64,000 nucleotides of DNA from Nevskia sp. (lineage in GTDB: Bacteria > Pseudomonadota > Gammaproteobacteria > Nevskiales > Nevskiaceae), in NCBI RefSeq assembly GCF_021732705.1, contig NZ_JAKFUM010000001.1, positions 48,126 to 112,125 of the forward strand, given 5' to 3'. The position numbers and the translations under genes are program-made. The notes below the pieces were generated by a model. That model searched no databases. It was not told the DNA's origin and saw nothing but the letters and a program-made list of their open reading frames with translations. Every line of letters begins with the position of its first letter. Within the stretch, counting starts at the first letter, position 1. Shown here piece after piece: positions 33,470 to 44,013 of this stretch.

Positions 33470-35257
33470 ATGGGTCAGTACAACGCCCCGTTGCGCGACA
33501 TGCAGTTCGTCCTTCATGAGCTGCTCGGCGTCGAAGCGGAACTGAAGACGATGCCGCAGCATGCCGAACTCGATGCCGACACGATCAACTCGATCGCCGA
33601 GGAAGCGGGCAAGTTCGCCAGCGAGATCACCTTCCCGCTGAACCAGAGCGGTGACGAGGAAGGCTGCACGCTCGACAAGGCGACCGGCGTGGTCAATGCG
33701 CCGAAGGGCTTCAAGGAAGCCTATGCGGCGTACGTCGACGCCGGCTGGCCGGCACTGGCCTGCGACCCGGAATTCGGCGGCCAGGGCCTGCCGGAAGTGG
33801 TCAACAACGTGCTGTACGAGATGCTGAACTCGGCCAACCAGGCCTGGACCATGTACCCGGGCTTGACCCACGGCGCCTACGCGGCGCTCCGTCAGCACGG
33901 CACCGCCGAACAGAAGGCGACGTACCTGCCGAAGCTGGTCTCGGGCCACTGGACCGGCACCATGTGCCTGACCGAATCGCACTGCGGTACCGACCTCGGC
34001 ATGCTGCGCACCAAGGCCGAGCCGAACGGCGACGGCTCCTTCGCGCTGAGCGGCCAGAAGATCTTCATTTCCTCGGGCGAGCATGACCTCGCCGAGAACA
34101 TCATCCATCTGGTGCTCGCGCGTCTGCCGGATGCGCCGGTCGGCACCAAGGGCATCTCGCTGTTCATCGTGCCGAAGTTCATTCCGAACGCCGACGGCTC
34201 GCTCGGCGCCCGCAACGGCATCAAGTGCGGCTCGCTCGAGCACAAGATGGGCATCCACGGCAATGCCACCTGCGTGATGAACCTCGACGGCGCCACCGGC
34301 TGGCTGGTCGGCGAACCGCACAAGGGCCTGAACGCGATGTTCGTGATGATGAACGGCGCGCGCCTCGGCGTCGGCATGCAGTCGCTCGGTCTCGCGGAAG
34401 TCGCGTACCAGAACTCGCTGGCCTACGCGAAGGACCGCATCCAGATGCGTTCGCTGACCGGCCCGAAGGCGAAGGACAAGCCGGCCGACCCGATCATCGT
34501 CCACCCGGACGTGCGCCGCATGCTGCTGACCCAGAAGGCCCACGTCGAAGGCGCGCGCGCCTTTGCGTACTGGTCCGGCCTGATGATCGACAAGGAACAC
34601 TTCCACCCGGACGAGAAGGTCCGCAAGGAAGCCGCCGACCTGATGGCGCTGTTGACGCCGGTGGTCAAGGGCTTCATCACCGAGCAGAGCTGGGTGTCGA
34701 CGACCTACGGCATGCAGGTCTTCGGTGGCCACGGCTACGTGAAGGAGTGGGGCATGGAGCAGTACGTCCGTGACGCCCGCATCAACATGATCTACGAGGG
34801 CACCAACGGCATTCAGGCGCTCGACCTGCTCGGCCGCAAGGTCCTGTCGGACATGGGTGCCAAGTTGATGAAGTTCGGCAAGATGGTCACCGATCTCTGC
34901 AAGGCCGAGGCTGGCAACGAGGCGATGGCCGAGTTCATCAAGCCGCTCGCCGAGCTGGGTCAGGAAGTCCAGAAGGTCACGATGGAAATCGGCCAGAAGG
35001 CGATGAAGAACCCGGATGAGGTCGGTGCGGCATCGGTACCGTACCTGCACCTGATCGGTCACTTCGTCTACGCCTACTTCTGGGCGCGGATGGCCAAGAT
35101 CGCGATCGAGAAGCAGGAGCAGGACGACTTCTACAAGGCCAAGCTGATCACGGCCCGCTTCTACTACCAGAAGCTGCTGCCGGAAACGGCGACCAACCTG
35201 AAGCAGATCCGCGCCGGCGCGGCGCCGCTGATGGATCTGGCCGAAGCGATGTTCTGA
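33470..35257 (+). CDS. Acyl-CoA dehydrogenase (long FadE type with C-terminal extension)
   Basis: A 595-residue flavoenzyme of beta-oxidation. FAD/substrate motifs include MCLTESHCGTDLG and ISSGEHD; the catalytic base is the glutamate in MIYEGTNGIQALDL. The extra C-terminal domain (about residues 465-595) identifies the 600-residue subgroup found in Pseudomonas and other environmental Proteobacteria. The ATG at 33470 has a good ribosome-binding site (ccggaga) and starts the conserved MGQYNAPLRDMQFVLHE. Codon use is highly biased to C/G-ending codons with long runs of common codons, suggesting strong expression. Chain-length preference is not readable. Confidence 0.92.
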   Translation: MGQYNAPLRDMQFVLHELLGVEAELKTMPQHAELDADTINSIAEEAGKFASEITFPLNQSGDEEGCTLDKATGVVNAPKGFKEAYAAYVDAGWPALACDPEFGGQGLPEVVNNVLYEMLNSANQAWTMYPGLTHGAYAALRQHGTAEQKATYLPKLVSGHWTGTMCLTESHCGTDLGMLRTKAEPNGDGSFALSGQKIFISSGEHDLAENIIHLVLARLPDAPVGTKGISLFIVPKFIPNADGSLGARNGIKCGSLEHKMGIHGNATCVMNLDGATGWLVGEPHKGLNAMFVMMNGARLGVGMQSLGLAEVAYQNSLAYAKDRIQMRSLTGPKAKDKPADPIIVHPDVRRMLLTQKAHVEGARAFAYWSGLMIDKEHFHPDEKVRKEAADLMALLTPVVKGFITEQSWVSTTYGMQVFGGHGYVKEWGMEQYVRDARINMIYEGTNGIQALDLLGRKVLSDMGAKLMKFGKMVTDLCKAEAGNEAMAEFIKPLAELGQEVQKVTMEIGQKAMKNPDEVGAASVPYLHLIGHFVYAYFWARMAKIAIEKQEQDDFYKAKLITARFYYQKLLPETATNLKQIRAGAAPLMDLAEAMF

Positions 35258-35297
35258 GGCTGATCGTGGCTGGCCGGATCACCGGCCAGCCCCATGC

Positions 35298-35336
35298 AAA
35301 AAGCGGCGGCACCGGAAACGGTGCCGCCGCTTTTTT
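35298..35336. terminator. Bidirectional terminator between acyl-CoA dehydrogenase and EF-hand gene
   Basis: A perfect 12-bp stem gcggcggcaccg/cggtgccgccgc with a gaaa loop has six T residues on the right and five A residues on the left, so it can end both convergent transcripts. Confidence 0.92.
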
Positions 35337-35359
35337 GTTGCCTGCGCCGCTCGCTGGCT

Positions 35360-35746
35360 TCAGCGCGAAACCGGCTCGCTCGACGGGCTCTTGAGGTAGT
35401 CCAGCATCTCGTCGCTGCTGAGGCCGTCCTTGGACTTGCCCTTCGCCTTGCCGAAATAGGCCGCGCGCTGATCCATGTAGGCGGCCCGCTTGCTGGCTTC
35501 GGTGACCCGCACCGCTTCGGTCATGTCGCCGGTCGGAACGCGCGCCGCGTCATGGTCGTACTGACTGCCGGCGTAGGCGAGGTATTCATCACGGACGATG
35601 CGGCCGTCGCCGTTGCTGTCCATGGTGCTGACCGCCTGCGCCATGTTGCCGGTCGGCACGTCCTTGGGCTTGGCGCCAGACTTGTCGGCGGCGATGGCGC
35701 TGCCGGCGACGAGCGCACCGGCGACGATGATCGGGAAAACTCTCAT
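35360..35746 (-). CDS. Small exported EF-hand protein
   Basis: 128 residues with a signal peptide (MRVFPIIVAGALVAGSAIAA). One canonical calcium loop DSNGDGRIVRDE lies at about residues 43-54 (Asp, Asn, Asp and Glu at the liganding positions). A second, poor EF-hand-like segment near the C-terminus (SKDGLSSDEMLDYL) lacks the full set of ligands. Such periplasmic EF-hand proteins are frequent in Xanthomonadales; most have no assigned role. It is a single gene, convergent with the dehydrogenase. Confidence 0.82.
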   Translation of the reverse strand: MRVFPIIVAGALVAGSAIAADKSGAKPKDVPTGNMAQAVSTMDSNGDGRIVRDEYLAYAGSQYDHDAARVPTGDMTEAVRVTEASKRAAYMDQRAAYFGKAKGKSKDGLSSDEMLDYLKSPSSEPVSR

Positions 35747-35855
35747 GTTCGGAACTCCGTGAAGTGAGGCTGCTGCGACGTCGGATCAGGGTGCTGAACC
35801 GATCGTCGCTGCCCACTCTGGCCCCGAACCGGGAATCGCTCCGTGCGCTAGGCGA

Positions 35856-37397
35856 CTAAGCGCTGACCACCGGAATCCCGGCGATCTTGCTCTTCCAGAG
35901 CTTCGGGCCAGTTTCGTGCACCGAGGTGCCGGCCGAGTCGACGGCCACGGTCACCGGCATGTCGGTGACGGTGAACTCGTAGATCGCTTCCATGCCGAGG
36001 TCTTCGAAGGCGACGACCTTCGAGGCCTTGATGGCCTTCGAAACCAGATACGCCGCGCCGCCGACCGCCATCAGATAGACGGCCTTGTTGTCCTTGATCG
36101 CGTCGATGGCGATCTGGCCGCGCTCGGACTTGCCGACCATGCCGAGCAGGCCGGTGGTTTCCAGCATCTGGCGGGTGAACTTGTCCATGCGCGTCGCGGT
36201 GGTCGGGCCCGCCGGGCCGACGACCTCGTCACGGACCGGGTCGACCGGGCCGACGTAGTAGATGAAGCGGTTGGTGAAGTCGACCGGCAGCTTTTCGCCC
36301 TTCGACAGCATGTCGGTCATCCGCTTGTGGGCGGCGTCGCGGCCGGTCAGCAGCTTGCCGTTCAGCAGGATCACTTCGCCCGGCTTCCAGCTGGCGACTT
36401 CTTCGCGCGTGACGGTGTCCAGATTGACGCGGCGGGCGCCGGCCGGCGAGTAGGTCAGCTTCGGCCAGTCTTCGAGACTCGGCGGATCGAGCGCGACCGG
36501 GCCGGAGCCGTCGAGCACGAAATGCGCGTGGCGGGTCGCAGCGCAGTTCGGAATGATCGCCACCGGCAGGTTCGCCGCGTGGGTCGGGTAGTCGTAGATC
36601 TTCACGTCGAGCACGGTGGTCAGACCGCCCAGACCCTGCGCGCCGATGCCGAGCGCGTTGACCTTGTCGTACAGCTCGATGCGCAATTCCTCGATCTTGC
36701 TCAGCGCTTCACCAGCGGCCTTGCGGGCCTTCAGCTCCGGCATGTCGATCGCGTCCATCAGCGATTCCTTGGCCAGCAGCATCGCCTTTTCGGCGGTGCC
36801 GCCGATGCCGATGCCGAGCATGCCCGGCGGGCACCAGCCGGCGCCCATCGTCGGCACGGTCTTCAGCACCCAGTCGACGATCGAATCGGACGGATTCAGC
36901 ATCGCGAACTTCGACTTCGCTTCCGAGCCGCCGCCCTTGGCGGCGACGATCACTTCGACTTCATTGCCCGGCACGATCGACACATTGATCACTGCCGGCG
37001 TGTTGTCCTTGGTGTTGCGGCGGCCGAACGCCGGGTCGGCGAGCACCGAGGCGCGCAACTTGTTGTCCGGGTGGTTGTAGGCGCGGCGCACGCCTTCGTT
37101 GCACATGTCCTCGACACCCATCGTCGCGTCCGGCCAGGTCACGTTCATGCCGATCTTCAGAAACACCGTGACGATGCCGGTGTCCTGGCAGATCGGCCGG
37201 TGGCCTTCGGCGCAGAGCCGGGAATTGATCAGGATCTGGGCGATCGCGTCCTTGGCGGCCGGCGATTCCTCGCGCTCGTACGCGGCCGCGAGGTTCTTGA
37301 TGTAGTCGACCGGGTGGTAGTACGAGATGTACTGCAGCGCGTCGGCGACGCTCTGGATCAGGTCGTCCTGCTTAATCGTGGTCAAGTTGGCGGTCAT
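35856..37397 (-). CDS. Class I fumarate hydratase (Fe-S)
   Basis: A 513-residue single-chain class I fumarase of the FumA/FumB type, interconverting fumarate and malate in the citric acid cycle. The [4Fe-4S] cluster ligands are Cys70 (RPICQDTG), Cys189 (GAGWCPPG) and Cys285 (IPNCAATRH). The C-terminal beta domain has GPVDPVRDEVVGPAGPTTATRM. The alpha and beta domains, separate subunits in many anaerobes, are fused here. As an oxygen-sensitive enzyme it is usually backed up by class II FumC elsewhere in the genome; none is in this window. Confidence 0.94.
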   Translation of the reverse strand: MTANLTTIKQDDLIQSVADALQYISYYHPVDYIKNLAAAYEREESPAAKDAIAQILINSRLCAEGHRPICQDTGIVTVFLKIGMNVTWPDATMGVEDMCNEGVRRAYNHPDNKLRASVLADPAFGRRNTKDNTPAVINVSIVPGNEVEVIVAAKGGGSEAKSKFAMLNPSDSIVDWVLKTVPTMGAGWCPPGMLGIGIGGTAEKAMLLAKESLMDAIDMPELKARKAAGEALSKIEELRIELYDKVNALGIGAQGLGGLTTVLDVKIYDYPTHAANLPVAIIPNCAATRHAHFVLDGSGPVALDPPSLEDWPKLTYSPAGARRVNLDTVTREEVASWKPGEVILLNGKLLTGRDAAHKRMTDMLSKGEKLPVDFTNRFIYYVGPVDPVRDEVVGPAGPTTATRMDKFTRQMLETTGLLGMVGKSERGQIAIDAIKDNKAVYLMAVGGAAYLVSKAIKASKVVAFEDLGMEAIYEFTVTDMPVTVAVDSAGTSVHETGPKLWKSKIAGIPVVSA

Positions 37398-37481
37398 GGC
37401 TTCGCGATGGGCGCGGCGGGTGGGCCGCGATTTTAACCGTCGTCGCTCGGCGACGGATCGACGATGGCGCCGAAAACCGCT

Positions 37482-37979
37482 CTAGTCCTGTCGCTCGACC
37501 GGCTCCGGCGGCTGCGGACTCGACGGCATCGGGTTCGCCGCGTCGCGCAGTTCCAGATCGGCGGCCGCGCGGTGGATGCGGCGCAACAGTTCGGCGCAGC
37601 GCCGCAATTCGTCGACGTCGATCCCGGCCAGCAATTGTTCGCGAACGTCGGACACGATCTGCTCGATTTCGCCGCAGATCGCCTTGGCGCGATCGGTCAG
37701 ATGGACATGCCGGGCACGGCGGTCGCCGGGGCAGGCCTTCCGCACCAGCCAGCCATCGTCGGCCAGGCGATCGAGCAGGCGAACCAGCGTCGGCGATTCG
37801 ATGTCCAGATACTTCGCGAGTTCGGTCTGGGTGGGCGGGCCTTCCGCACGCGACAGATACAGCAGCGCCAGCCATTTCGACTGGGTCAGCCCCATCGGCG
37901 CCAGACGGCGATCGATCGCCGCCCGCCAGTCGCGCGGCACCGTCCGCAGCAGCATCACGAAGTCCTGAACGTCATTCAT
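37482..37979 (-). CDS. MarR-family transcriptional regulator, likely repressor of the RND pump
   Basis: A 165-residue winged-helix protein. The DNA-binding part has TQTELAKYLDIESPTLVRLLDRLADDGWLVRK and the wing DRRARHVHLTDRAK. Length and layout resemble SlyA/MarR regulators. It is transcribed away from the efflux operon; the gap of about 120 bases contains inverted repeats suited to a dimeric MarR protein. The tail is Pro-rich. Control of the adjacent pump is inferred from position. Confidence 0.88.
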   Translation of the reverse strand: MNDVQDFVMLLRTVPRDWRAAIDRRLAPMGLTQSKWLALLYLSRAEGPPTQTELAKYLDIESPTLVRLLDRLADDGWLVRKACPGDRRARHVHLTDRAKAICGEIEQIVSDVREQLLAGIDVDELRRCAELLRRIHRAAADLELRDAANPMPSSPQPPEPVERQD

Positions 37980-38001
37980 GCGGCGCAGTGTAACGAATAG
38001 T

Positions 38002-38029
38002 TAGCACGCTAGCATATAGTCGGCTATGC
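38002..38029. promoter_or_regulatory. Candidate MarR operators between marR and the RND operon
   Basis: TAGC-N2-GCTA (38002-38011) and GCATA-N8-TATGC (38012-38029) are adjacent short inverted repeats in the divergent region, the spacing expected of a MarR dimer. Confidence 0.4.
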
Positions 38030-38096
38030 AAGTATGCTGATGTCATCGAAACGTGCGCCAGACGGTGCGCGGAATTACCGAACTCTGGAGTGGTAC

Positions 38097-39332
38097 ATGA
38101 AGATGGAACGCATTGCGCGCCGGGCAGCGAAGCCGTTGTCGAATCGGGCGGCGCTGCTGTCGGTGCTGTCCTCGATGACCCTCACTGCGGCACTGTCGGC
38201 CTGTTCCGACGCGAAAGCCCCGCCGCCACCGGCCCCGATTGCGGTCGTGACGCAAGCGATCGAGCCGCGCGCGATCACGGTGACCGAGGACTACGTCGCC
38301 CGTACCGAAGCGCAGAACGAGGTCGAGATCCGCCCGCGGGTCGGCGGCCTGCTGGAGATGCAGGCGTCGCCGGAAGGCGCAAGAGTGCGCAAGGGCCAAC
38401 TGCTGTTCGTCATCGACAGCCAGCCGTACGAAGCGGCGAGGGCGCAGGCCAAGGCGGCGCTGGCGCTGGCGCAGGCGGCACTCGATCAGGCTGATCGCGA
38501 TCTCGCCCGCGTGCGGCCGCTGTCGACCATCGACGCCGTCAGCCAGCAGGAGCTCGATGCCGCGGTCGCCCGCCACGACTCGGCCCAGGCGCAGGTCGAA
38601 GCGGCTGCGGCCGCGATGAAGACCGCCGAGCTGAACCTCGGCTACACCCGCGTCTCGTCGCCGATCGACGGCGTCATCGGTCGCGCGCAGCTCAAGGTCG
38701 GAGGGCTGGTCACGGCGTATTCGAGCCTGCTGACCACGGTCTATTCCACCGATCCGATCTACGTCACGTTCTCGCTCAGCGAGAAACGCATGCTCGAAAT
38801 CCAGCACGAGCTGGGCCGGGCGCTGAACCAGTCGGCCAAGAGCACGCGCACGTTCCAGGTGCTGCTCGGCGATGGCTCGGAATATCCGTACCCGGGCCGG
38901 CTGAACTTCATCGATGCCGCGGTCGATCCATCGACCGGCACGCTGCCGGTGCGGCTGGAACTGCCGAACCCGGATCGCCTGCTGCTGACCAACCAGTTCG
39001 CCCGAGTCCGCGTCACGACCCAGCGCCTGAGCGATGCGCTGGTGGTGCCGATCCGCGCCGTGCAGGAATTCCAGGGCAAGAACTTCCTGTGGCTGGTCGA
39101 TGCCGACGGCAAGGCCGTGCAGCGCGATGTCGTGGTCGGCGCTCGCGTCGATCAGGAAACGATCATCAGCAGTGGCCTCAAGCCGGGCGATGTCGTCGTG
39201 GTCGACGGCATGCAGAAGCTGAAGGCCGGCGCGGCCGTGGCCGCAAAGCCGGCGGAAGCGCCCGCAGCACCAGCGGCTTCACCTGCTGCGCCGGCTGAAC
39301 CCGCGGCTGACAAGGCGCCGGCCAAGCCATGA
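38097..39332 (+). CDS. RND efflux periplasmic adaptor (AcrA/MexA type)
   Basis: 411 residues. The lipobox LSAC places a lipidated cysteine at residue 36 of an unusually long leader. The adaptor order follows: lipoyl half ([20 protein letters not shown]), an alpha-helical hairpin rich in Ala (about 105-165), second lipoyl half with [16 protein letters not shown], then beta-barrel and membrane-proximal domains. The tail is an Ala/Pro/Lys stretch. It bridges the pump and outer-membrane channel. ATG 38097 is preferred for its ribosome-binding site (ctggagtgg). The stop overlaps the pump start (ATGA). Confidence 0.92.
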   Translation: MKMERIARRAAKPLSNRAALLSVLSSMTLTAALSACSDAKAPPPPAPIAVVTQAIEPRAITVTEDYVARTEAQNEVEIRPRVGGLLEMQASPEGARVRKGQLLFVIDSQPYEAARAQAKAALALAQAALDQADRDLARVRPLSTIDAVSQQELDAAVARHDSAQAQVEAAAAAMKTAELNLGYTRVSSPIDGVIGRAQLKVGGLVTAYSSLLTTVYSTDPIYVTFSLSEKRMLEIQHELGRALNQSAKSTRTFQVLLGDGSEYPYPGRLNFIDAAVDPSTGTLPVRLELPNPDRLLLTNQFARVRVTTQRLSDALVVPIRAVQEFQGKNFLWLVDADGKAVQRDVVVGARVDQETIISSGLKPGDVVVVDGMQKLKAGAAVAAKPAEAPAAPAASPAAPAEPAADKAPAKP

Positions 39333-42300
39333 TCAACTACTTCATCGATCGACCGATCTTCGCGACGGTCATCGCGATCCTGATCACGCTGGCCGGTGCG
39401 GTCGCGCTGACCACCTTGCCGATCGCGCGCTATCCGCAGATCACGCCGCCGACCATCGTCGTCACCGCGACCTTCCCCGGCGCCGACGCCGCGACGGTCG
39501 AGCAGTCCGTTGCCGCGCCGATCGAGCAGCAGGTCAACGGCGTGCCGAACATGATCTACATGTCGTCGAAAGCTTCGAACGATGGCGTCTACACGCTGAC
39601 CGTCAGCTTCGAGATCGGCACCGATCAGGACATCGCCGCGGTCAACGTGCAGAACCAGGTGGCGATTGCCCAACGCTCGCTGCCGCAGGAAGTCGTCCGT
39701 CAGGGCGTGACCGTGGCCAAGCGCCAGCCGCAGCCGCTGCTGTTCATCAGCCTGCGCGCGGTCGATCCGCGTTACGACTATCTGTGGCTGTCGAACTACG
39801 CGACCCTGCAGATCTACGACGCGCTGGCGCGCATTCCCGGCGTCGGCACGGTGACCGTGTTCGGCGCTCGCGACTATGGCATGCGGATCTGGATGGACCC
39901 GCAGAAGATGGCGCGCTTCGGCGTCACCACGCAGGACATTTCCCGCGTGCTGAACGAGCAGAACGTCGTGGCGCCCGCCGGTACCGTCGGCGCCGAACCG
40001 GCCCCGCCGGGCCAGCAGCTGCAGTATCCGGTGACGGTCAAGGGCCGGCTTGCCAGCGTCGAGGAGTACGAGAACATCGTGCTGCGCGCGCGCAAGGACG
40101 GCACCACGGTGAAGCTGCGCGACATCGCGCGGATCGAACTCGCCGCCGCCGACTACAGCCGATCGACCCGCCTGAACGGCCAGCCGGCCGCCAACATCGG
40201 CATCTATCAGCTGCCGAACGCCAATGCGCTCGATGTGGCGCGCAACGTCGAAGCGGCGATGCAGGAGCTGTCGAAGAACTTCCCGCCGGGCATCACCTAC
40301 ACCGTGCCGTTCGACACGACCCTGTTCGTGTCCGAATCGCTGCACGAGGTCTATCTGACCTTGGCGATCGCGGCGCTGCTGGTGCTGCTGGTGGTCTTCA
40401 TCTTCCTCGAAAGCTGGCGCGCCACCCTGATTCCGATGCTGGCGGTGCCGGTATCGCTGATCGGCACCTTCGTCGCGTTTCAGGCGCTGGGCTTCTCGAT
40501 CAACACGCTGACCCTGTTCGCGATGGTGCTGGCGATCGGTCTGGTCGTCGATGACGCCATCGTCGTCGTCGAGGCGGTGATCGAGAAGATGGATCACCAC
40601 GGCATGAATGCCCGCGATGCCACGCGCGCCGCGCTGCACGATGTCGCCGGTCCGGTGATCGCGATCGCGCTGGTGCTGACCGCGGTGTTCGTCCCGGTGG
40701 CCTTCCTCGGCGGCCTGACCGGCCTGTTCTACCGGCAGTTCGCGCTGACCCTGTCGGTGTCGGTGCTGATCTCGGCACTGGTGGCGCTGACCTTCATTCC
40801 GGCGCTGTGCGCGCTGCTGCTGAAGCCGACGGCCGAATCGCGCTGGCCCGGCGTGGTCGGCCGCTTCTTCGGTCTGTTCAACCGCGGCTTCGATGGCTTC
40901 AGCCGCCGCTACGCCAGCGTCGTGCAGCGCTCGGTCACGCATCGCGTGCTGCCGATGGCCGCGTTCGTCGTCCTGATCGGCGCCTCGGCCTATCTTGTGC
41001 AGCACCGGCCAGCAGGTTTCATCCCGGAAGAGGATCAGGGCTATCTGCTGATCAACGCCACGCTGCCGCTGGGCGCATCGATCCAGCGCAGCGAAGTGGT
41101 GATGGAGAAATTCCGCAAGATCGCCGACGAGAAGTTTCCGGAAATCGAAAGCTTCCTTGCGATCAACGGTTTCAGTCTGATCACTCGCATCAACTCGCCG
41201 TATTCGGCCACTGGCTTCATCATCCTGAAGCCGTGGAAGGATCGGCAGGCGCCGGGCTCGGACGCGTTCTCGATCGTCAAGCGCATGAACAAGGAACTGG
41301 CCGCGATTCCGGAAGCCAACTTCATCGTGCTCAATCCGCCGTCGATTCCAGGCATCAGCGCCACCGGCGGCTTCGAGTTCCAGCTCGAGGATCGTCGCGG
41401 CGGCGATGTCCAGCGACTCAGCCAGATCTCGCAGGACATCATTGCCGAAGCGGCCAAGCGGCCGGAGCTGAGCAGGGTCTTCACGCTGTACACGACCAAG
41501 GTGCCGCAGATCGAATACAAGGTCGACCGCGAACGGGTGAAGACACTGGGCGTGCCGCTGTCGGACGTCTTCAGCTCGCTGCAAGCCTTTCTGGGCGGCA
41601 GCTACATCAACGATTTCAACCTGTTTGGCCGCACCTTCCGCGTGACCGCGCAGGCCGATGCCGCAGCGCGCAACTCGCCGGAATCGGTCAACAACCTGTA
41701 CGTGCGCTCCGACACCGGGGACATGGTGCCGCTGTCGACGATGGTCGACATCCTGCACCGGCAGGCGCCGGAATCGATCGACCGCTACAACGTCTATCGC
41801 ACGATCACCATCACCGGCAACCCGGCGGCGGGCTACAGCTCCGGCGATGCGGTGAAGGCGATGGAAGAGATCGCCGCGCAAGTGCTGCCGGATGGCTACA
41901 GCTACGAATGGACCGGCGCGACGTACCAGGAAAAGAAGTCCGGCGGCCAGGCGCCGGTGGTCTTCGCGATGGCGATGGTCTTCGTGTTCCTCGTGCTCGC
42001 CGCGCTGTACGAAAGCTGGGCCGTGCCGTTCGCGGTGCTGCTGAGCATTCCGTTCGCGGTGTTCGGTGCCTTTGCTGGTCTGGCCTCGCGCGGCATGGCC
42101 AACGACATCTATGCCCAGGTCGGCCTGATCATGCTGATCGGTCTGGCGGCGAAGAATGCGATCCTGATCGTCGAATTCGCCAAGCTCGCGCGCGAGCGCG
42201 GCGCCAGCATCACCGAGGCCGCCCTCGAAGGCGCGAAGCTGCGCCTGCGGCCGATCCTGATGACCTCGTTCGCCTTCATTCTCGGTGCGGTGCCGCTGGC

Positions 42301-42490
42301 GATCGCGACTGGTGCCGGTGCCACCGCGCGCTCCGTGCTCGGCACGGCCGTGGTCTTCGGCATGACGGCCGCCACGATCATCGGCATCTTCCTGATTCCG
42401 GTGCTGTACGTCGTGGTGCAGGGCTTTGCCGAATGGCTCGCGAGCAAGCGCAAGCCGCGGGTCGCGACGCAAGCGGAGGTGCTGCCATGA
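39329..42490 (+). CDS. RND multidrug efflux pump, inner-membrane permease (HAE1/AcrB type)
   Basis: 1053 residues, the normal AcrB/MexB length. The N-terminus [20 protein letters not shown] is typical. Twelve membrane helices surround two large periplasmic loops; the proton-relay pair Asp408-Asp409 lies in [14 protein letters not shown]. The second half has [20 protein letters not shown]. It exports drugs, dyes and solvents by proton antiport, with substrate range unknown. It is coupled by 4-base overlaps to both adaptor and outer-membrane genes, so the tripartite system is complete. Confidence 0.95.
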   Translation: MINYFIDRPIFATVIAILITLAGAVALTTLPIARYPQITPPTIVVTATFPGADAATVEQSVAAPIEQQVNGVPNMIYMSSKASNDGVYTLTVSFEIGTDQDIAAVNVQNQVAIAQRSLPQEVVRQGVTVAKRQPQPLLFISLRAVDPRYDYLWLSNYATLQIYDALARIPGVGTVTVFGARDYGMRIWMDPQKMARFGVTTQDISRVLNEQNVVAPAGTVGAEPAPPGQQLQYPVTVKGRLASVEEYENIVLRARKDGTTVKLRDIARIELAAADYSRSTRLNGQPAANIGIYQLPNANALDVARNVEAAMQELSKNFPPGITYTVPFDTTLFVSESLHEVYLTLAIAALLVLLVVFIFLESWRATLIPMLAVPVSLIGTFVAFQALGFSINTLTLFAMVLAIGLVVDDAIVVVEAVIEKMDHHGMNARDATRAALHDVAGPVIAIALVLTAVFVPVAFLGGLTGLFYRQFALTLSVSVLISALVALTFIPALCALLLKPTAESRWPGVVGRFFGLFNRGFDGFSRRYASVVQRSVTHRVLPMAAFVVLIGASAYLVQHRPAGFIPEEDQGYLLINATLPLGASIQRSEVVMEKFRKIADEKFPEIESFLAINGFSLITRINSPYSATGFIILKPWKDRQAPGSDAFSIVKRMNKELAAIPEANFIVLNPPSIPGISATGGFEFQLEDRRGGDVQRLSQISQDIIAEAAKRPELSRVFTLYTTKVPQIEYKVDRERVKTLGVPLSDVFSSLQAFLGGSYINDFNLFGRTFRVTAQADAAARNSPESVNNLYVRSDTGDMVPLSTMVDILHRQAPESIDRYNVYRTITITGNPAAGYSSGDAVKAMEEIAAQVLPDGYSYEWTGATYQEKKSGGQAPVVFAMAMVFVFLVLAALYESWAVPFAVLLSIPFAVFGAFAGLASRGMANDIYAQVGLIMLIGLAAKNAILIVEFAKLARERGASITEAALEGAKLRLRPILMTSFAFILGAVPLAIATGAGATARSVLGTAVVFGMTAATIIGIFLIPVLYVVVQGFAEWLASKRKPRVATQAEVLP

Positions 42491-43908
42491 GCGCGCTGCG
42501 TCACACGCTGCTGGCATTGGCGGTGACTGCCACCACCGCTGGCTGCGCGCTGGGCCCGGACTACCAGCGTCCGGAACTGCCGCTGCCGGAAGCATTCCGC
42601 AGCGAAGGGAAGCCGGCCGGCGACACGCAGGGACTTGGCGATCTCGACTGGCGTGCGGTCTACAGCGATCCGGTGCTGCAGACGCTGATCGCGACTGCGC
42701 TCGAGCGCAATCTGGATGTGCAGATCGCCGCTGCGCGGATCGAGCAGGCGAATGCCACGGCCGGTGCCACCGGGCTGGCGCTGCTGCCGCAGATCAGTGC
42801 CGGCGCCGATCGCACGCGCAACAAGCAATCGGCGCAGGCCGTGGCGTTTGCCGGCATCAACCGCGATCTGACGATCAACCGCGTGTCGCTGACCGCGACC
42901 TGGGAAATCGATCTGTGGGGTCGCCTGCGCCGCGCCACCGAAGCGGCGCGGGCGAACGTGCTGGCGGCCGACTACGCCCGGCGCGGCGTGATCGTGGCGC
43001 TGATCGGCGATGTTGCCGGCGTGTACTACAACCTGCAGACGCTCGACGAACAGCTGGCGGTGACCCGGCGTACCGTGGCCACACGCGAGAAGTTCGTCGA
43101 ACTGACGCAGGCGCGGCATGACAGCGGCGTGGTCAGCGGCCTCGACGTCGCCACGGCCGAAGCGCAGCTGGCGGCTGCGCGCGCCAACATTCCCGACATC
43201 GAACGCCAGATCGCGCTGGCCGAGGATCAGCTTGGCGTGCTGCTCGGCGGCTATCCGGCCGACGTCGCCCGCAGCGGCGATCTCGGTGCGACCGATCCGG
43301 CACCGCCGGCCGGCATTCCATCGACCCTGCTCGAACGGCGACCGGACATCCGCCGCGCCGAAGCGCTGATGATGGCGGCCAATGCCCGCGTCGGTGTCGC
43401 GAAGGCTGCGCTGTTCCCGCGCCTGGCGCTGACCGGCACGTTCGGCAGCGCGAGCCAGCAGCTCGGCGATCTGTTCACCACGGCTTCGAACGCGTTCACG
43501 TTCGGCGGCAGCCTGCTGCAGCCCCTGCTCGATGCCGAGCGCAATCTGTACCAGATCGATCTGGCCAATGCCGCGAAGCGTGAAGCGATCCTGAGCTATC
43601 AGCAGACGATCCAGAATGCCTTCCGCGAAGTGGCGGATGCGCTGGCCGAGCGCAGCAAGTACGCCGCGTTCGAGCAGGAACAGCTCAGCCGCGTGGCCGC
43701 GCTGAAGCGTGCCGATGGCATCGCGCTGGCGCGCTACCGCATCGGCTTCTCGTCGTACTTCGACGTGATCAATGCCGAGCGTGACCTGTTCGATTCCGAA
43801 CTGGCGCTGGCTGCCGCACGCCGCAACACGCGTCTTGCCTCGGTGCGGCTGTATCGCGCGCTCGGTGGCGGCTGGCAGGCCGCCGAGGCCGCGCCCGTGC
43901 CGAGCTGA
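42487..43908 (+). CDS. RND efflux outer-membrane channel lipoprotein (OprM/NodT family)
   Basis: 473 residues. The lipobox TTAGC gives Cys20. The OEP repeat structure is seen twice: [15 protein letters not shown] to [21 protein letters not shown], and [34 protein letters not shown] (second repeat, split here for length). These form the TolC-like trimeric barrel and periplasmic tunnel. The ATG overlaps the permease stop (ATGA). An open frame further upstream runs inside the permease and is not used. Confidence 0.93.
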   Translation: MSALRHTLLALAVTATTAGCALGPDYQRPELPLPEAFRSEGKPAGDTQGLGDLDWRAVYSDPVLQTLIATALERNLDVQIAAARIEQANATAGATGLALLPQISAGADRTRNKQSAQAVAFAGINRDLTINRVSLTATWEIDLWGRLRRATEAARANVLAADYARRGVIVALIGDVAGVYYNLQTLDEQLAVTRRTVATREKFVELTQARHDSGVVSGLDVATAEAQLAAARANIPDIERQIALAEDQLGVLLGGYPADVARSGDLGATDPAPPAGIPSTLLERRPDIRRAEALMMAANARVGVAKAALFPRLALTGTFGSASQQLGDLFTTASNAFTFGGSLLQPLLDAERNLYQIDLANAAKREAILSYQQTIQNAFREVADALAERSKYAAFEQEQLSRVAALKRADGIALARYRIGFSSYFDVINAERDLFDSELALAAARRNTRLASVRLYRALGGGWQAAEAAPVPS

Positions 43909-44013
43909 TTTCGATCCGGGCGGTGGCGACCGCCCGGCGTTGTCCCGTATTGTCGCCACCCGGAACGAGGTCTCGAACCTCGCCGCCCCCACGAAAACGA
44001 GAGGAGAGTCCCG

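Noticed and set aside
39152..42595. 1147-codon minus-strand open frame opposite the RND permease
   Set aside because: It mirrors the adaptor and permease genes, is dominated by Arg, His, Asp and Gln, and has no recognisable domain; long antisense frames are expected in GC-rich coding DNA.
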